A stretch of DNA of 64,000 nt from Branchinecta lynchi. Taxonomy: Eukaryota; Arthropoda; Branchiopoda; Anostraca; Branchinectidae. Location: positions 4,564,561 to 4,628,560 of the forward strand of contig JAKZAP010000003.1 in NCBI GenBank assembly GCA_023053575.1. Reading direction: 5' to 3'. Position numbers and translations under genes: made by a program. Below the pieces are notes generated by a model. That model did no database searches. It had not been told where the DNA came from and was given only the letters and a program-made list of their open reading frames with translations. Positions 12,201-22,614 of this stretch are shown in pieces. Position 1 is the first letter of the stretch. Each line of letters begins with the position of its first letter.

Positions 12201-15200
12201 TAATGGAAAGCCAATTTATTTTTGTGTCATTTAACTGAATAAACCGCATTATTTGGATTGTGTTAAGAGATTGTTTTATTTTTACTATTTGCTCTAGCAT
12301 ACCGTTCAGAATACCTACGGCCATCCTCACAACGAAAAATTCTACAGAAAATTTGAATCTCAATACAAACGCGGCTTTTTAGTGACCAGTGATCAACTCG
12401 CAGACGGTGGCTCAATGCGTGGCCACTTCTTTTTCGTAGACCGCTCTCGCCAAGCACACCACACAGGTACAAGCGCACAGAGGTACCGCCAACCCGGCAG
12501 GGAAATTCCACAACATTTTTTTAATTATTAAAAATTATTAAAATCGGTTATTCGTGAATATCGGAGCAATGAAGTAACGTATTTTCATCGGTTCTTCAAG
12601 CCTCTTTAAGTAAATAAGTGATGGGTAACTAGATCATCCCATCTCAGCCCTTTTCGGTTAAACTTTAAATACTGAAATCATCTCCCTGAAAGTGTTGTAA
12701 ATGCCGAAAATATTAATCAGATCAAAGCAGGTGTGGATCGTCAACTGGCCGACATTCAATCTAGTGCACGTAGTGTCTGAAGAAATTCATAGACGCGAAA
12801 GCCTTTTTGGTATAATTACATTATTATTATTCTCGAGTGTCAAAAAATCCAAAAGTGGAAGTGTGAGGTCTCAGCGTCGCTGTCTCTCAAGTCGTATTCA
12901 CAGTGGAAGAGAGTGTGGGGTGAAGAAGTGTATTTTAAGCGAGCCTTAAGAGAGAAGAGCTAAAATCTTATATGGGTTTAAGGGGAAATTTTCTGCCGTT
13001 GGGTTCAAGAAGGAGATACCAGGGGAGGGAGCGTGCGGTAGATGGTCTTTACTCGTGCCCTATGTGTGGGGACCCGGAAGAGAGTGTGGACCACTTCATG
13101 TCATATTGCCAGGAACTCAATGATTTAAGGTTGGAGCTGCTCCAGAGACAGACAGGCGATGAGGAGTGGCTAAATGGTCTGATGGGTGGTCGATCATTTA
13201 CTACTATTAAAAACCTGGCAGTGTTTGTTCAGGTGGGGCTGAGACACAGGTCTTTGTTCTTTTAAAGTGTTTAACTGTGTAGTTAGTTTTCTTTGTTTTG
13301 TCTTCAGAAAGTGTGTTGAATCTGTGGTTAGTATTTGATTTGCATAATATTCTTGTACCATGGCCCGTTGGGCTTTCCATGTACAATATATACATACATA
13401 CATATTATTATATTCTCTTACCGGTTCTAGCGTGCATTCCTTCGGTCCAAACTTTTCATTCCCACAGTCGCATCGGAAGTTGCGCTTCGTGTACAGTTCT
13501 ACAAGGTCGTGTCCTTCGTGGCAGTTCAGACTGCAAGCCAGGCAGACACCTGCCTTTTCGTTGGATTTGATGGGGCAGGTCTTGCAAGCATAAAGAGCCT
13601 GACGGCCAACATAGCCCTGAAAGGAGAGATCAGTGAATCAGCATCATGTCAACACAAAATCTCAGCCAATGCATATTTTATGCTTTAAAAGACATTTTTT
13701 CGCGGTAGTAAAAATTACCGACTATTTGGCTTCTCATCAAACTTGCTGTATTGTATCAGACAATGACTTAATCGTTCACATTTTACCATTCAATCCGGTC
13801 TTAAAACTAGAAAGAAATGAACGGAAATACAAAAGTTCAAGTTAAAACAATAAAGGTCAAGTTAAAACCTAATTGCAAGCCTTGGATGACCAGTGAAATT
13901 CGAAGCGTAATTGACGAACGCAATAACTTATTTACAGGCCTGTACCCAGGAATTTATTTCGGGGGGGGGGGGGGGGGGGTTGCCTGCTGGTCGGACAATA
14001 AAGTACAAAAAAGACACAGATCAGAGGGAAAAGCCTATAAAAATGATGTGCCCAGCTCCTAAGAAGTGATCAGACAAAATTTAATTCCGCTGTCCAACGG
14101 ATTATGGGTAAATCTAAGCAATTAAACATTAGTGACGAAAACGGCAAAACCCCTTGTACCCAATGTAATTGATCAATAGGATATCTGTCGGATGCAGCCT
14201 CCTCATAGCGTCCTTCCGCAAAACGCAAGTATTGGGGACATACCTGTAATTCAAGTCCAGGCTTTTCTGGAAGAGTTATCTAAAGCGAATTATCCAAATT
14301 AAATACCGATTAAGTTGATTGTTGCGACTTTTTAACCCTTCCTTTAACCGCAATTTGTAACCAATGTTTATAGAAGGTATCTTTGCAAAGCTTTTTAAAA
14401 GAGCGTACATTACGCCGATCCCTAAAAGCAAATCTCCTAGCCAAGCTAGTGACCTCCGCCGATTTAAGAAAAAACATCTTCATTTTCTAAAGTGTTCGAA
14501 GGTTTTATCTTTGAGTACCTGTAATCTATATGATGAATTCGAGACAAGATTGGTCCACGTCAATTTAGTTATAGGCCCGGGTGTAGTACAACGCATTATT
14601 TGGTTCGGATGTTGGATGGTGTTTAGCGGTACATCGAAACGGAGCATGCGTTTGTAAACGCTCCCTTCGCCAACAACGTAAAGGCATTTGACAGTTTATT
14701 TATTTTATTTATTTATTTATTTAACTTCGACTACGGCTTCTAGAGCCATTACACATACAACACATAAAAACAACAACAAAATACATTTAAGATTGCAAGC
14801 CTTCTACGCAACACGTGTAAAGTTCGCGGTTCCAGACTAACCACCAGGTGCCTACTCACGAGGCTTGTGATATGGGGGCTTGTCAATTCGTATTACGCAT
14901 GTTAGCTAGAACATAGCTACCAAACGGTAATGTTTCCAAATTTTTGAACATGTGCTGTGGACCGCCGCAGGGGACTAAGCTAGGACCGCTGCCTTTGTTG
15001 ATATTTTAACCGTATTTTAACTTCAATTCGTGACCCTTTTATGCTGATTACCTATCTGCGTTCTGATTTAGAAACCTGTCAAATCATCATAATTGTACAA
15101 CGAAGCTTAGTGATCGAGTAAAATAACCGGAAAGCAGCGTTAAGAGTGTTGTAATGGGATTTTCATTCCTTAAAGGTTAACAGAATAGGGTTAAGATACG

Positions 15201-18200
15201 ACAGTCTGATTACCCATCATATTTTTACTTAATTAGGCAAGAAGAACCGAGAAAAACGCGTTACTTCGTTACTTTGTTATCCACGATTCTTGAATTTTAG
15301 CTGACGTAATTTCTCTTCCGTAACTGTTGTACCTCTATACGGACGTAGCTCTATGTTTCAAATGTTTAGCAACTACAGCGGCAGCTAATTGCCGTAATAA
15401 CAGGTCATGGCGGATTTACATTCTTCAAGCCAGGAAGATGAATGTAACATGGGAAGTGAAAGTGACGAGGAAGAACTTGGCATTCGCAATGAAGAAAGAA
15501 TCGAACTTGCTAAACAACTTGGTGGAATGCTGGCCAAATTTTCTGCTGACTATGTCCTTCCACAAAGGAAACCTATTCGGGGTAGCACGGAACAGAGGGC
15601 TATCTTCGGATGTGATTCTGCAATCTGGAATCGAAAATTTCAAAATCTTCGCTTTGTTAGCCATTGAAACACACGCGTTTGCAGACATTCAAATTTTCCC
15701 GCTACTCGCCGTAAAGTTATTTGTCGTGCAACCAGCGGAGATTCAAAACGTTACTACTAGACTACGCGACGTAAAAAACAAAAATCCCTTATATGAGTCA
15801 AAATAATTCAGTGCATTCAAATCAAACGTATACAAATAAGTTGGCTTTTCAGTTAAACTTTAAGAAGATGTTCCCATTATTGAAGACGTTGGTTTGAGTA
15901 CGCAAAACTGTGTTAAATTACTTGGTGTATATATCCAGAGTGACCTCAATGAAATACTCAAATCGATGCTCTTGTCAGAAGTGGGTCTCATCAAGAACAA
16001 ATAAGAGCAAGAACTGCTGTCTCCCTATATCTGTCACACAACCAAGCTGAGACGAGTCGACTCCCGACGCAAACGAGCGGAGGTGGATCTTACCCGGGAC
16101 ATCAAAAGTCGTTACCTCTACAGCGAAGGTGTAACGCAGTAAACCACTGAGGAAGAAAAATCGAATGGAGGCAGCAGTGATAAGCCTGTTCACACTGGGC
16201 TGGGCGGGCGCTGAAACAGCGGTTGCCGGCTCATTGATTCAGACAAGCTTTCGGGGGTTGACAAGAAAATTCCTAAGAATATCAAAATATACAGAAACTG
16301 TCATTTGATACAAAGCAGATTTTACAAATACGTCAAATTTAGTTAAAAGTACGACAAACTGTATATATATCTTATTGAACAAGACCAAAGGTTTCGATGG
16401 GATCCCAAAAATTCAATATCTGATCCAGACAACTGGGTCTTGTCTTAGCCAGATCCAGTGATCGCCAGACTCCTTGAACATTTTTACAATTAAAATTCAG
16501 AAACAGATTAAGGCCAAATAGCTAATCACCTGAGAAAACCAATTTCAGATATGGATTCAGCATGTGTGTTTACCCCTATAAGTCATATCTGTTTTGACGA
16601 AAACTTCCTGCCACTTCTGCCAATTGCCCGGTTCCGGCCGAACTCCAGAACTACTTGTACGGCGAAAAAAGAAAGCTCAAAGACGAAATCAGGGTATCTT
16701 CTTTTCCCAGTAATGAACATCTAATCAACTTCAAATAGAAATTTAGCTTATAAACAAATTTTCCGATTCCAGCCGGATTCCGGACGAACTACATGTCCGG
16801 GTAGAAAATTGTTTTCACATAAGTGTTTAGCATGTCTTCTTGCCCTAAATCGAACATCTAATCAACTGCAAATAAAACTTTTAATTTTGACAGACTTTCC
16901 GGTTTGGGCCGGATTCCGGTCGAAATACTTGTCCGTCGAGAAAATAGTTTTCACCATCGTCTTCAGCATGTCTTCCTACCTCTAAATCGAACATCTAATC
17001 AACTTCAAATAAAACTTTTACTTTCAACAAACTTTCCGGTTTGGCCGGATTCCGGGCGAAATACTTGTCCGTCGAGAAAATAGTTTTCACCATTGTCTTC
17101 AATATGTCTTCCTACCCCTAAATCAAACATCTAATCAATTTCAAATAAAACTTTTACTTTCAACAAACTTTCCGGTTTGGGCCGGATTCCGGGAGAAATA
17201 CTTGTCCGTCGAGAAAATAGTTTTCACCATCGTCTTCAGCATGTCTTCCTACCCCTAAACCGAACATCTAATCAACTTCAAATAAAACTTTTACTTTCAA
17301 CAAACTTTCCGGTTTCGGCCGGATTCCGGTTGAACTACTTGTCCGATGACAAAATGGTTTTCACCATCGTGTTCAGCATGTCTTCTTACCCCATAATCGA
17401 CTATCACATTAGCTGTTTCAAAATTTTTTGTTTGCCCCTTAATTTGAATCCCCTCCCCCACCCCTAAATGTAGAGCTACAAAGCCCATCTACGAACCTGA
17501 CTGGTCCGACGACTCAACGGATCCTCACACCAAGTTTCATCAAAATATCTCATTCCCTTCGAGAGTTATCGTGCTTACAGACGGACGGACGGACGGACGG
17601 ACAACTTTTGCGATGTCATAGGTATCCCTCCACTTACGTTTTGGGATCCCAAAAACCCAAAGGCCGTATCCAGGTAACGTAAGATATATGGTAACGTAGA
17701 TTGTATCTTTTCGGGGTCAATTCAATTAAGTGGTGTCAATATCCAGAACAAGAAGAGATAAATTTCATTCCAGATATTTGCTCTCATATGAGAATATCAG
17801 ATGAAAACAGGCAGATTCTTTAAACAAAAAAAGGCCGTGTTTCAGGTTTAATAGGCTAAGTGGAAATGAACAAATATTATGCAGATGGAATAGGCTTCTA
17901 CTCTGACAAACTAACCAGAAACAATTTTGAATTGAATTTAAAAAAAAAAACTAGGACTTCTATGTGGGTCCTAGACAAACTAGAACCCATGTGGCAAGGC
18001 CTCAGTACGAAAACCAAAGACTTTCTTTGATGAGAAAATACACAGACATCGAATTATTTGTAAGTAGTGAACTAAAAGACAAACGAGATAGAACAAGTTG
18101 AGGTGAACTTTCGTCTTTCAATTAACTACTGAATCGAAATCTAACTCACTAAATCGAAATGTATACAATTATACATTTCAGAAAAAAAGAAGAAAAAACA

Positions 18201-19759
18201 CAAAATATAAACTCACCTACTGGTATTATTTTAACTATTCCATGCTATTCTACCATTTCGGTAATTTCAGTAATCCTCGAAAGCCTTAATTACGTTACTC
18301 TTAGTTTACACTCGTCTGACAAAGTTAATACTACAGATGTTGAAACTCAATGGGTCATGACTTCAGTGAGTGTGCTTCAAATCCCGGTTTGCATTGTATG
18401 GTTCTCCCGAGAGACATAAAAAGGAATGTCACAAGGGATTTCAATCTTCATACGTATGGTCATGGTGTAACAAAAGCGATTATGAATGACCATCGTCAAG
18501 TTCGCTTTTTGTTTTTCGCATCACTAAGTTTCACTAATCAGACGCCAGCGTCTACTCAAACAAAATCAACGCTGTTTCCTTCCCGTGTGAACAGGTCAGA
18601 ACATCCGCCTCGCTAGTGGCTACGTTGTTTTCTTCGTAAATGACTTCAAGTGTGTAACGGCGGAGAGTCGGAGACCAACGAGTATACACGGGCGACCAAA
18701 AAATGGGTCCACCTCCGCTCATTGTTGTCGGAACCTTTTTAGTCGGTGGATGGACGAGAGACCATTGTTCTTACTCGTTATTTGTTCTTGGTCTCATTTA
18801 CTGAAAACTTTCTCGGTCTTCGGGAGATTTGCGATTCCCGTCAAACAATTACTAGTAACTTACTGCTGTTATATAAGGCCTTGTCTTATACTGGTGCCAG
18901 GTATCGAAGGATTGATTAAGGAGCAATCAAGTAGACTGGAGCTAATGCAGGAAAGAGCAATTAAGATTGTCCTGTGCCCAGTGTACTTTAGTCTTGAGTC
19001 TTGATTCTGAATTTCACAGATCAGTGTTGCCTGAGTATGTTGTGCAAAATAAAAACAGGCCCTACACTCGTACACAAACCCACTCTAACAAAGCTAAACT
19101 AACTAATTATGCAGCAGATACAACTGAAAGATATGTAAACTCGTTTGTGCCGTACTTTATGCGTTCATTTAATAGTTCTTAGTCGTGTTTATCTCTGGTA
19201 TTATTTGTCATTCGACATTTTGTATATATTGTTGAAAGTGTTAGGCTGACCTACCTTTGCTAGCTATCTTTGTTATTGTGGTCAATAAACGACATATAAT
19301 AAAGCCGATACAAAACTGATATTTAATAACTATTTAATTAAGTATTTGCAAATTCAAAAGACAAGATGTTAACAAACATATTCCATCGACGTCGTCTCGT
19401 GTTCTTATCAACTTAATGAACTCTATATCACTCAATGACTTCGCGAAAGAGTGTGTTTCTCTATTTATTAGTCTTCAGCTTTGAGAGATATAAATCAACA
19501 ATCAAATATAATTCGTACTAAGCTAGCATATATAAGTTTACTCCTATCGTCCTTTAGTCTTAGTAGGCAACTACTCATGCCGTGTGGGTGGTGGCTCAAG
19601 AGTTACCTTTGAATAGGTGCAGTTTTTGTCATCAGAGCCACCAAGGACAGCATTGGCGTTTTCTTCGAGTTCTTGTTGCTGCTGCAGTACGTCTATCATT
19701 GTAATGCTATCTTGCGTACTCTCATCTTGGGGATCGAAAGCAGACGATGAGGCGCCATT
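6053..19759 (-). CDS. UBR7: UBR7-type putative E3 ubiquitin ligase (six exons, N-terminus possibly incomplete)
   Basis: Six minus-strand exons join with consistent phases (lengths 153, 195, 147, 103, 294 and 164 nt), giving about 351 residues and a TAG stop; human UBR7 is about 425. In order they encode an acidic N-terminal segment, a Cys/His-rich UBR box, a PHD-type finger split over two exons, the UBR7-specific core (WRDNLC..C..C and SSMDRVQQIEV), and a basic C-terminal tail with KKRRR. The family is a nuclear/cytoplasmic UBR-box protein whose PHD finger is credited with histone H2B ubiquitination; that role is family knowledge. Every junction has GT-AG ends. Introns are 0.5-5.8 kb and full of repeats, and all coding exons appear intact. 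A first exon upstream of 19759 was not found; Met21 of the first listed exon is an alternative start. The assignment rests on order, spacing and motifs along the whole protein. Confidence 0.9.
6338..6893 (+). repeat. three tandem units of about 200-240 bp in last UBR7 intron
   Basis: ACAAGTTAATCTGTTAAGAC (or one-base variants) occurs at 6338, 6577 and 6774, each followed by a poly-T run, TGAATTTGACCT and TTTTCATCATTTCTGC. The third unit is shorter. Confidence 0.8.
7214..7475. mobile_element. hAT-like MITE, same family, 3' end unclear
   Basis: Starts CAGGGGCGTTACTAGCC, has ACCGACTGGTTGGTAATTTT, repeated TTAAGAAAAAA(T)ACTGTTTT units and a CGCCGACTCGGCTAATTTTT block shared with 21.6 kb. The terminal AGCCGTGACGCCCCTG is not found; the sequence degenerates after GGGGGCGTCCCC. 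Confidence 0.55.
7560..8560. other. intronic sequence, weak tRNA-like trace only
   Basis: Within the last UBR7 intron. At 7935-7985 a plus-strand stretch (GGAATTGAACGCACGACCTC) resembles a reversed tRNA T-arm/B box, but no A box is found. Nothing else recognised. Confidence 0.35.
8890..9183 (-). CDS. UBR7: UBR7 exon: conserved core region
   Basis: Exon of 294 nt between acceptor TTTTTTCAG and donor CATG|GTGAGT. After a variable linker it reads AVFFPGHWRDNLCRCSDC, then YGKLEFLLDPEDEV, then MQALSSMDRVQQIEVLH. The W-R-x-x-L-C-x-C-x-x-C and SSM-x-RVQQ-x-E signatures are specific to UBR7. The linker before it is shorter than in vertebrates, which accounts for most of the length difference. Confidence 0.93.
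10059..10161 (-). CDS. UBR7: UBR7 exon: PHD finger, second half
   Basis: Exon of 103 nt (34 codons plus one base), acceptor TTTCTCTAG and donor GCAGAG|GTTAGT. It encodes HSDAVIPADDDYEEMICQAC, then FGKSDLLQLYYGSR. The leading His and the CQAC pair complete the zinc ligands begun in the previous exon. It was found by looking for the missing CxxC between the first PHD exon and the core exon; the single leftover G fits the phase of the exon at 9183. Confidence 0.9.
10660..10806 (-). CDS. UBR7: UBR7 exon: PHD finger, first half
   Basis: Exon of 49 codons, phase 0 both sides (acceptor TTTTGTAG, donor CAAAG|GTAAGC). It encodes YNHNFDGNYCTCSRPYPDPE, then MIQCIVCEDWLHAK. The CxC...CxxC..W.H ligands are the first part of the UBR7 PHD finger. 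A second GTAAG sits within 20 nt downstream, so a few extra residues by alternative donor use are possible. Confidence 0.92.
11420..11900 (+). repeat. interspersed repeat, copy in UBR7 intron
   Basis: Shares ordered blocks with 15180-15870: TCCGTTATCCACG, TTGTGGTACCTCTA, AAAATCCCTTTGATGTGTCA, AATAAGCTGCCTTTTCAGCA and AAACTTTAA. The 15-kb copy has an extra 250-bp segment containing a short open frame. Confidence 0.5.
12700..13400 (+). pseudogene. LINE 3' end with C-terminal CCHC domain, antisense in UBR7 intron
   Basis: The open frame 12972-13265 reads LYSCPMCGDPEESVDHFMSY, CQELNDLRLELL and ends RHRSLFF. The C-x-x-C-x8-H-x4-C pattern near the end is the zinc-knuckle (zf-RVT) found at the C-terminus of many LINE ORF2 proteins. 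Sequence before 12960 is frameshifted. An ATACATACATACAT microsatellite at about 13390-13405 may be its tail, directly beside the UBR-box exon. Confidence 0.65.
13422..13616 (-). CDS. UBR7: UBR7 exon: UBR box
   Basis: Exon of 65 codons, phase 0 at both ends (acceptor CTTTCAG, donor CCG|GTAAGA). It carries the UBR-box zinc-binding pattern: YACKTC, GVCLACSLNCHEGHDLVELY, TKRNFRCDCGNEKFG. In the family this domain recognises N-degrons and binds zinc; UBR7 has a divergent form. All expected Cys and His positions appear present. On its low-coordinate side it abuts the plus-strand LINE tail at about 12.9-13.4 kb. Confidence 0.93.
13820..15130 (+). pseudogene. degraded LINE ORF2, endonuclease-RT linker and RT fragments
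   Basis: Recognisable pieces are KPWMTSEIRSVIDERNNLF (about 13878), EVIRQNL (about 14064), a motif around FKRAYITPIPKSKSPSQASD (about 14391), and CCGPPQGTKLGPLPLL (about 14951), equivalent to RT motif B. Many stops. A GC-rich MITE-like piece with a long G run interrupts the linker at about 13937-14050. Further parts of the same kind of LINE appear at 15886-15945 and 18800-19300. Confidence 0.6.
15180..15870 (+). repeat. interspersed repeat, longer copy
   Basis: Matches 11420-11900 in scattered blocks and, in reverse orientation, 12540-12700 (GGTTCTTC...TGATGGGTAA...AAAGTGTTGTAA). It appears inserted between LINE fragments. Confidence 0.5.
15407..15667 (+). CDS. short acidic ORF inside repeat, hypothetical
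   Basis: 86 codons from ATG in a good context (AGGTCATGG): MADLHSSSQEDECNMGSESD, then acidic and helical sequence. It is present in the 15-kb repeat copy but not in the one at 11.4 kb. No domain recognised. It could be a captured exon fragment or a chance ORF. Confidence 0.25.
   Translation: MADLHSSSQEDECNMGSESDEEELGIRNEERIELAKQLGGMLAKFSADYVLPQRKPIRGSTEQRAIFGCDSAIWNRKFQNLRFVSH
15886..15960 (+). pseudogene. LINE RT thumb fragment
   Basis: Reads CVKLLGVYIQSDLNE, the usual LINE CVKLLGV.I..DL.W motif just after the palm. Orientation and order fit a continuation of the LINE at 13.8-15.1 kb past an inserted repeat. Confidence 0.5.
16378..17656 (+). mobile_element. same tandem-repeat family, left-half copy
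   Basis: Begins AACAAGACCAAAGGTTTCGA and GGGATCCCAAAA, contains about six 120-125-bp units (TTTCCGGTTTGGGCCGGATT...ACTTGTCCGTCGAGAAAATA), then a GACG microsatellite at about 17578-17602, and ends at TTTTGGGATCCCAAAA (17640-17655). The right half and hairpin are missing. It sits inside LINE debris in a UBR7 intron. Confidence 0.65.
18800..19300 (+). pseudogene. LINE ORF2 C-terminal fragment and 3' end
   Basis: Reads FGRFAIPVKQLLVTYCCYIR, then KEQSSRLELMQERAIKIVL, and later HRSVLPEYVVQNKNRPYTRT; a frameshift separates the parts at about 19000. These are typical thumb/C-terminal blocks of an invertebrate CR1-like LINE. The 3' end carries CAATAAACGACATATAATAA. It is in order with the fragments at 13.8 and 15.9 kb, suggesting one LINE split by later insertions. 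Confidence 0.6.
19607..19759 (-). CDS. UBR7: UBR7 exon: acidic N-terminal segment
   Basis: Exon of 51 codons, phase 0 at both ends, between acceptor TTTGCAG and donor AAAG|GTAACT. It encodes MIDVLQQQQELEENANAVLG followed by GSDDKNCTYSK, matching the UBR7 pattern of a DVL/ELE acidic stretch, then AVLGGSD and CxYS just ahead of the UBR box. Residues before Met21 (NGASSSAFDPQDESTQD) are open back to the splice acceptor, so a short upstream exon with the true start is likely. The direct join to the next exon gives CTYSK-GYVGRQALYACK, as expected for the family. Confidence 0.88.
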
Positions 19760-20249
19760 CTGCAAAGGACCATAAATATAGTTGCTGAACACCAAGTAAT
19801 ATAAACTTAAACACAATATACAGTTGTCGAACACTATGTAATATGAACTTTTCGAATTAAGGCAACTTACAAGTATGGTAGCGGTATGCTATTTGAGTCC
19901 CCCCCCCCTCCCCCGCGAATGCAAATACGTAGAAAATTAGACAATCTTATTAAAACTACGGTTCGGACCGCAGCAAAGATTTTCCCTAGACACACTGGTT
20001 AAATACAAACGCGTGACGGCGGTTTGCTCACCGCTCGCCTCTCTATACACTTTTCATAAAAATATATTGGACTTTGTAAAAAAAAGTGTGTGTGTCGAGG
20101 GGGGGGGGGGTGTTCGGAGGGTTTTTGCATCTGAGGGGGGGGGGGCTTAGCTGGAACCCATGCTAATGCTGAGGAAGTACTTTGACTTAACAATAATTGG
20201 CTTTTTATGGCACTTGCAGCTTCACTCAAGTGTGACATGTTCGTGTGAC

Positions 20250-20830
20250 ATGTTCAAAGCGGACGGATGGGGATGAAACTGAAGCTCAAGCCCTAGATAT
20301 ATAGCTGACAGGACCGTACCGGATGAGGGCACTGTGGGGGGGGGGCGGGTGAAGGGAGGGTTTCTAAATTCAGGTGATCCCGAGTTAAGATGCTTACACA
20401 TCTGCTAGGACCATGCATATCAGGGGACAGGGACTCGACCATTTTAATTTAAGAAACTTGGTATTCCGAAAGAACTAAAATCTCAGATGTCCCATTTCAA
20501 GTACGGACAGGATCCAATCAATGTGGTTGGAGTCAGGGGGGGGGGGACTGAAATTTTATTTTTTACACGTTTGGAGTGTAGCGATTGGGATGAGACTTGG
20601 TGGGAAGAACAAGCATAAGCCCTAGATACAACAGTGACAGAAACGTACCGGATATGGGCACTCTGGGGGGAGTTGGAGGGCGGAAGGGGGGGGGGGACGA
20701 AGTTCCAGTGGTCGCGATTTTAGGTACTTCCTGACGTGCTAGGACGACGAAAATTGGCTTGAACATTAGAGACTTGATAAGATTGGCTTAAAACTTGCCA
20801 CTTCTTAAAGTACCCATCTTAAAGTCTTTG
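20250..20830 (+). repeat. same tandem-repeat family, internal fragment
   Basis: Contains GGATGGGGATGAAACTG, GGGATGAGACTTGGTGGGAA and AGAACAAGCATAAGCCCTAG with three poly-G runs, matching right-half units of the element at 56.5-58.8 kb. Neither terminus is visible. Confidence 0.5.
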
Positions 20831-21380
20831 GTTCATGTCGGCCGAGAAGGTGGGAGACACCATCATTTTTCAATATGTCGGATTTTTACGAACACTCTGT
20901 TACATTTGTTTTCCCCCAAATCCTCACGGTAGCCAACGTTATCCAGAAATTACTTGAACACAATTCACTCCTGAACTCCAATCCGCCCCTGCTAGTTAAC
21001 TATTCATTGATCTCCTGTCGCTTGTCAAAAGATTGACCTTCGAGAAGATCGAGTGGCGTGTAAAAGGATTAAAACAACTAAGTATATCACCATGTGAACG
21101 TTTAGATATGTCGGAAGAAGAAATCATCGGCCAGTTTGACATTTTTTGTCTCGGAAGCTGAATATTATTTAGCTCAGTTTCAGAATCTTCAAGAAATCAC
21201 TGTAACAAATTTAGTATAATTTACGGCGTGTGTTTACTGTGATCTATTTTATATCCTTAATTCTTTGGACTTACGGGAATTAACAAGAAAAAAACAGAAA
21301 ACAAAATACTTAAAGATATTGATAATGCAAATAATTAGTTTAATTTGTCTACACATTTTCCATATGCCTGCTATAACAAA

Positions 21381-21682
21381 CAGAGGCGTTACTAGCCAAA
21401 ATGTTAGGGGGGGGGGGGGGAGACGAGAAATTTACCGACTGCCTGGTAATTTTTACTGACTGGCTGGTAATTTTTACCGACTGGCTGGTAATTGTAAACC
21501 GGCTCTGTAAAACCGACTATTTTGACGAAAAATCGACCAATTTTCAGAAAAAACTATTCTGTTCATGAAAAAAATGAAATGTTTTGACGAAAGATCGCGG
21601 CGCTTCGCGCCTACTCGGTTATTTTTTACCGACTGGCCGACAGCATTGGGGGGGGGCGTCCCCCCCAGTCGTGACGTCCCTG
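21381..21682. mobile_element. hAT-like MITE, CAGAGGCGTTACTAGCC family
   Basis: Begins CAGAGGCGTTACTAGCC and ends AGTCGTGACGTCCCTG, imperfect inverted ends of a CAGGGGCGT..AGCC family. Interior has repeated ACCGACTGGCTGGTAATTTT and long G runs. Flanks ATAACAAA and ATGATGAA could be a decayed 8-bp TSD. Confidence 0.6.
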
Positions 21683-22394
21683 ATGATGAAAACCTTTCGT
21701 TAGATACAAAGTCAGACTATGATTTCATCCTCCCCATGTCGTGCGCTTCTGACCCGCGCCGCTAGATGACCCAGCGGTCGGATCGAGCCGTGGGTTCATC
21801 TTGGGTCTTGGGTGGGGGGTCTAGACGTTGCAAGTGCTAGAATGCTTATGACCTTTAACCGAGAATTAAATTTTTTTTTTTTACCAAACCATGTATTTTC
21901 ACGATCCTTAAAGGACACATGAACAACAAAACCATACTTGAACACACCATGGAGAATGCATTTACAGACATGGCCACGGAGAGCGTTCTTCTCCTGAGCG
22001 TTACGTTTTCAAAATAGGGATGTTCGTTTTTGGAGGTTTGCACATGTAGACTTCAAGACAAAAAGCGCAATTCATTCAAATCTTGTACAGCGCTGGCCGG
22101 ATCGTATTCTTCTTGGAATTTCTTCTAGATGTACGTTTGGGCTTGACTGGTTAAAAAATACTCCAGAAGAAGGGTTGATTGGAGACATTTGTTCAATTCC
22201 AAAATCGTTCCGTACTGGAATAAGGACAGATGCAAAATGGAGCAAAAATCATAGCTTGGAAACACTATTTTGTATTTGGATTGGGTTTTCTGCAGGCAAT
22301 GTTAACGGAAGTCATACAGATAGGGACGATACTTGGTACTCTTCATTCAGGCATGCTCGAGACTTCTAGCACTAGCTACCACTGGTTGGGACGG

Positions 22395-22504
22395 AGTCAT
22401 AGCACGTGTGGATTGTATCCGATATCTGGGGATACTCACTGATTCGAATTTGTCCTGGAAATTTCACACTAATACACCGAGACTTAAGCTGGGAAGAAAT
22501 GTGG
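22395..22504 (+). pseudogene. older LINE, RT thumb fragment (left of nested insertion)
   Basis: Reads CIRYLGILTDSNLSWKFHTN...KLGRNVGI, the usual LINE sequence after the RT palm (YLG...D..L.W..H). It stops at the (ATT)n tail of the minus-strand LINE and resumes at about 26580. Upstream sequence to about 22050 may also belong to it but is not recognisable. Confidence 0.65.
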
Positions 22505-22614
22505 GGATTATTATTATTATTATTATTAATCTTTATTTCAGCCAACAAGCCATAACTAACTACAACAACAACAACAAAAACAAAAAATAGAAAAAAAAAA
22601 AAACTACAAACTCC

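Noticed and set aside
16378..17656. CRISPR array
   Set aside because: Units are contiguous, about 120-125 bp and diverged, without short identical repeats and unique spacers, and the DNA is clearly animal.
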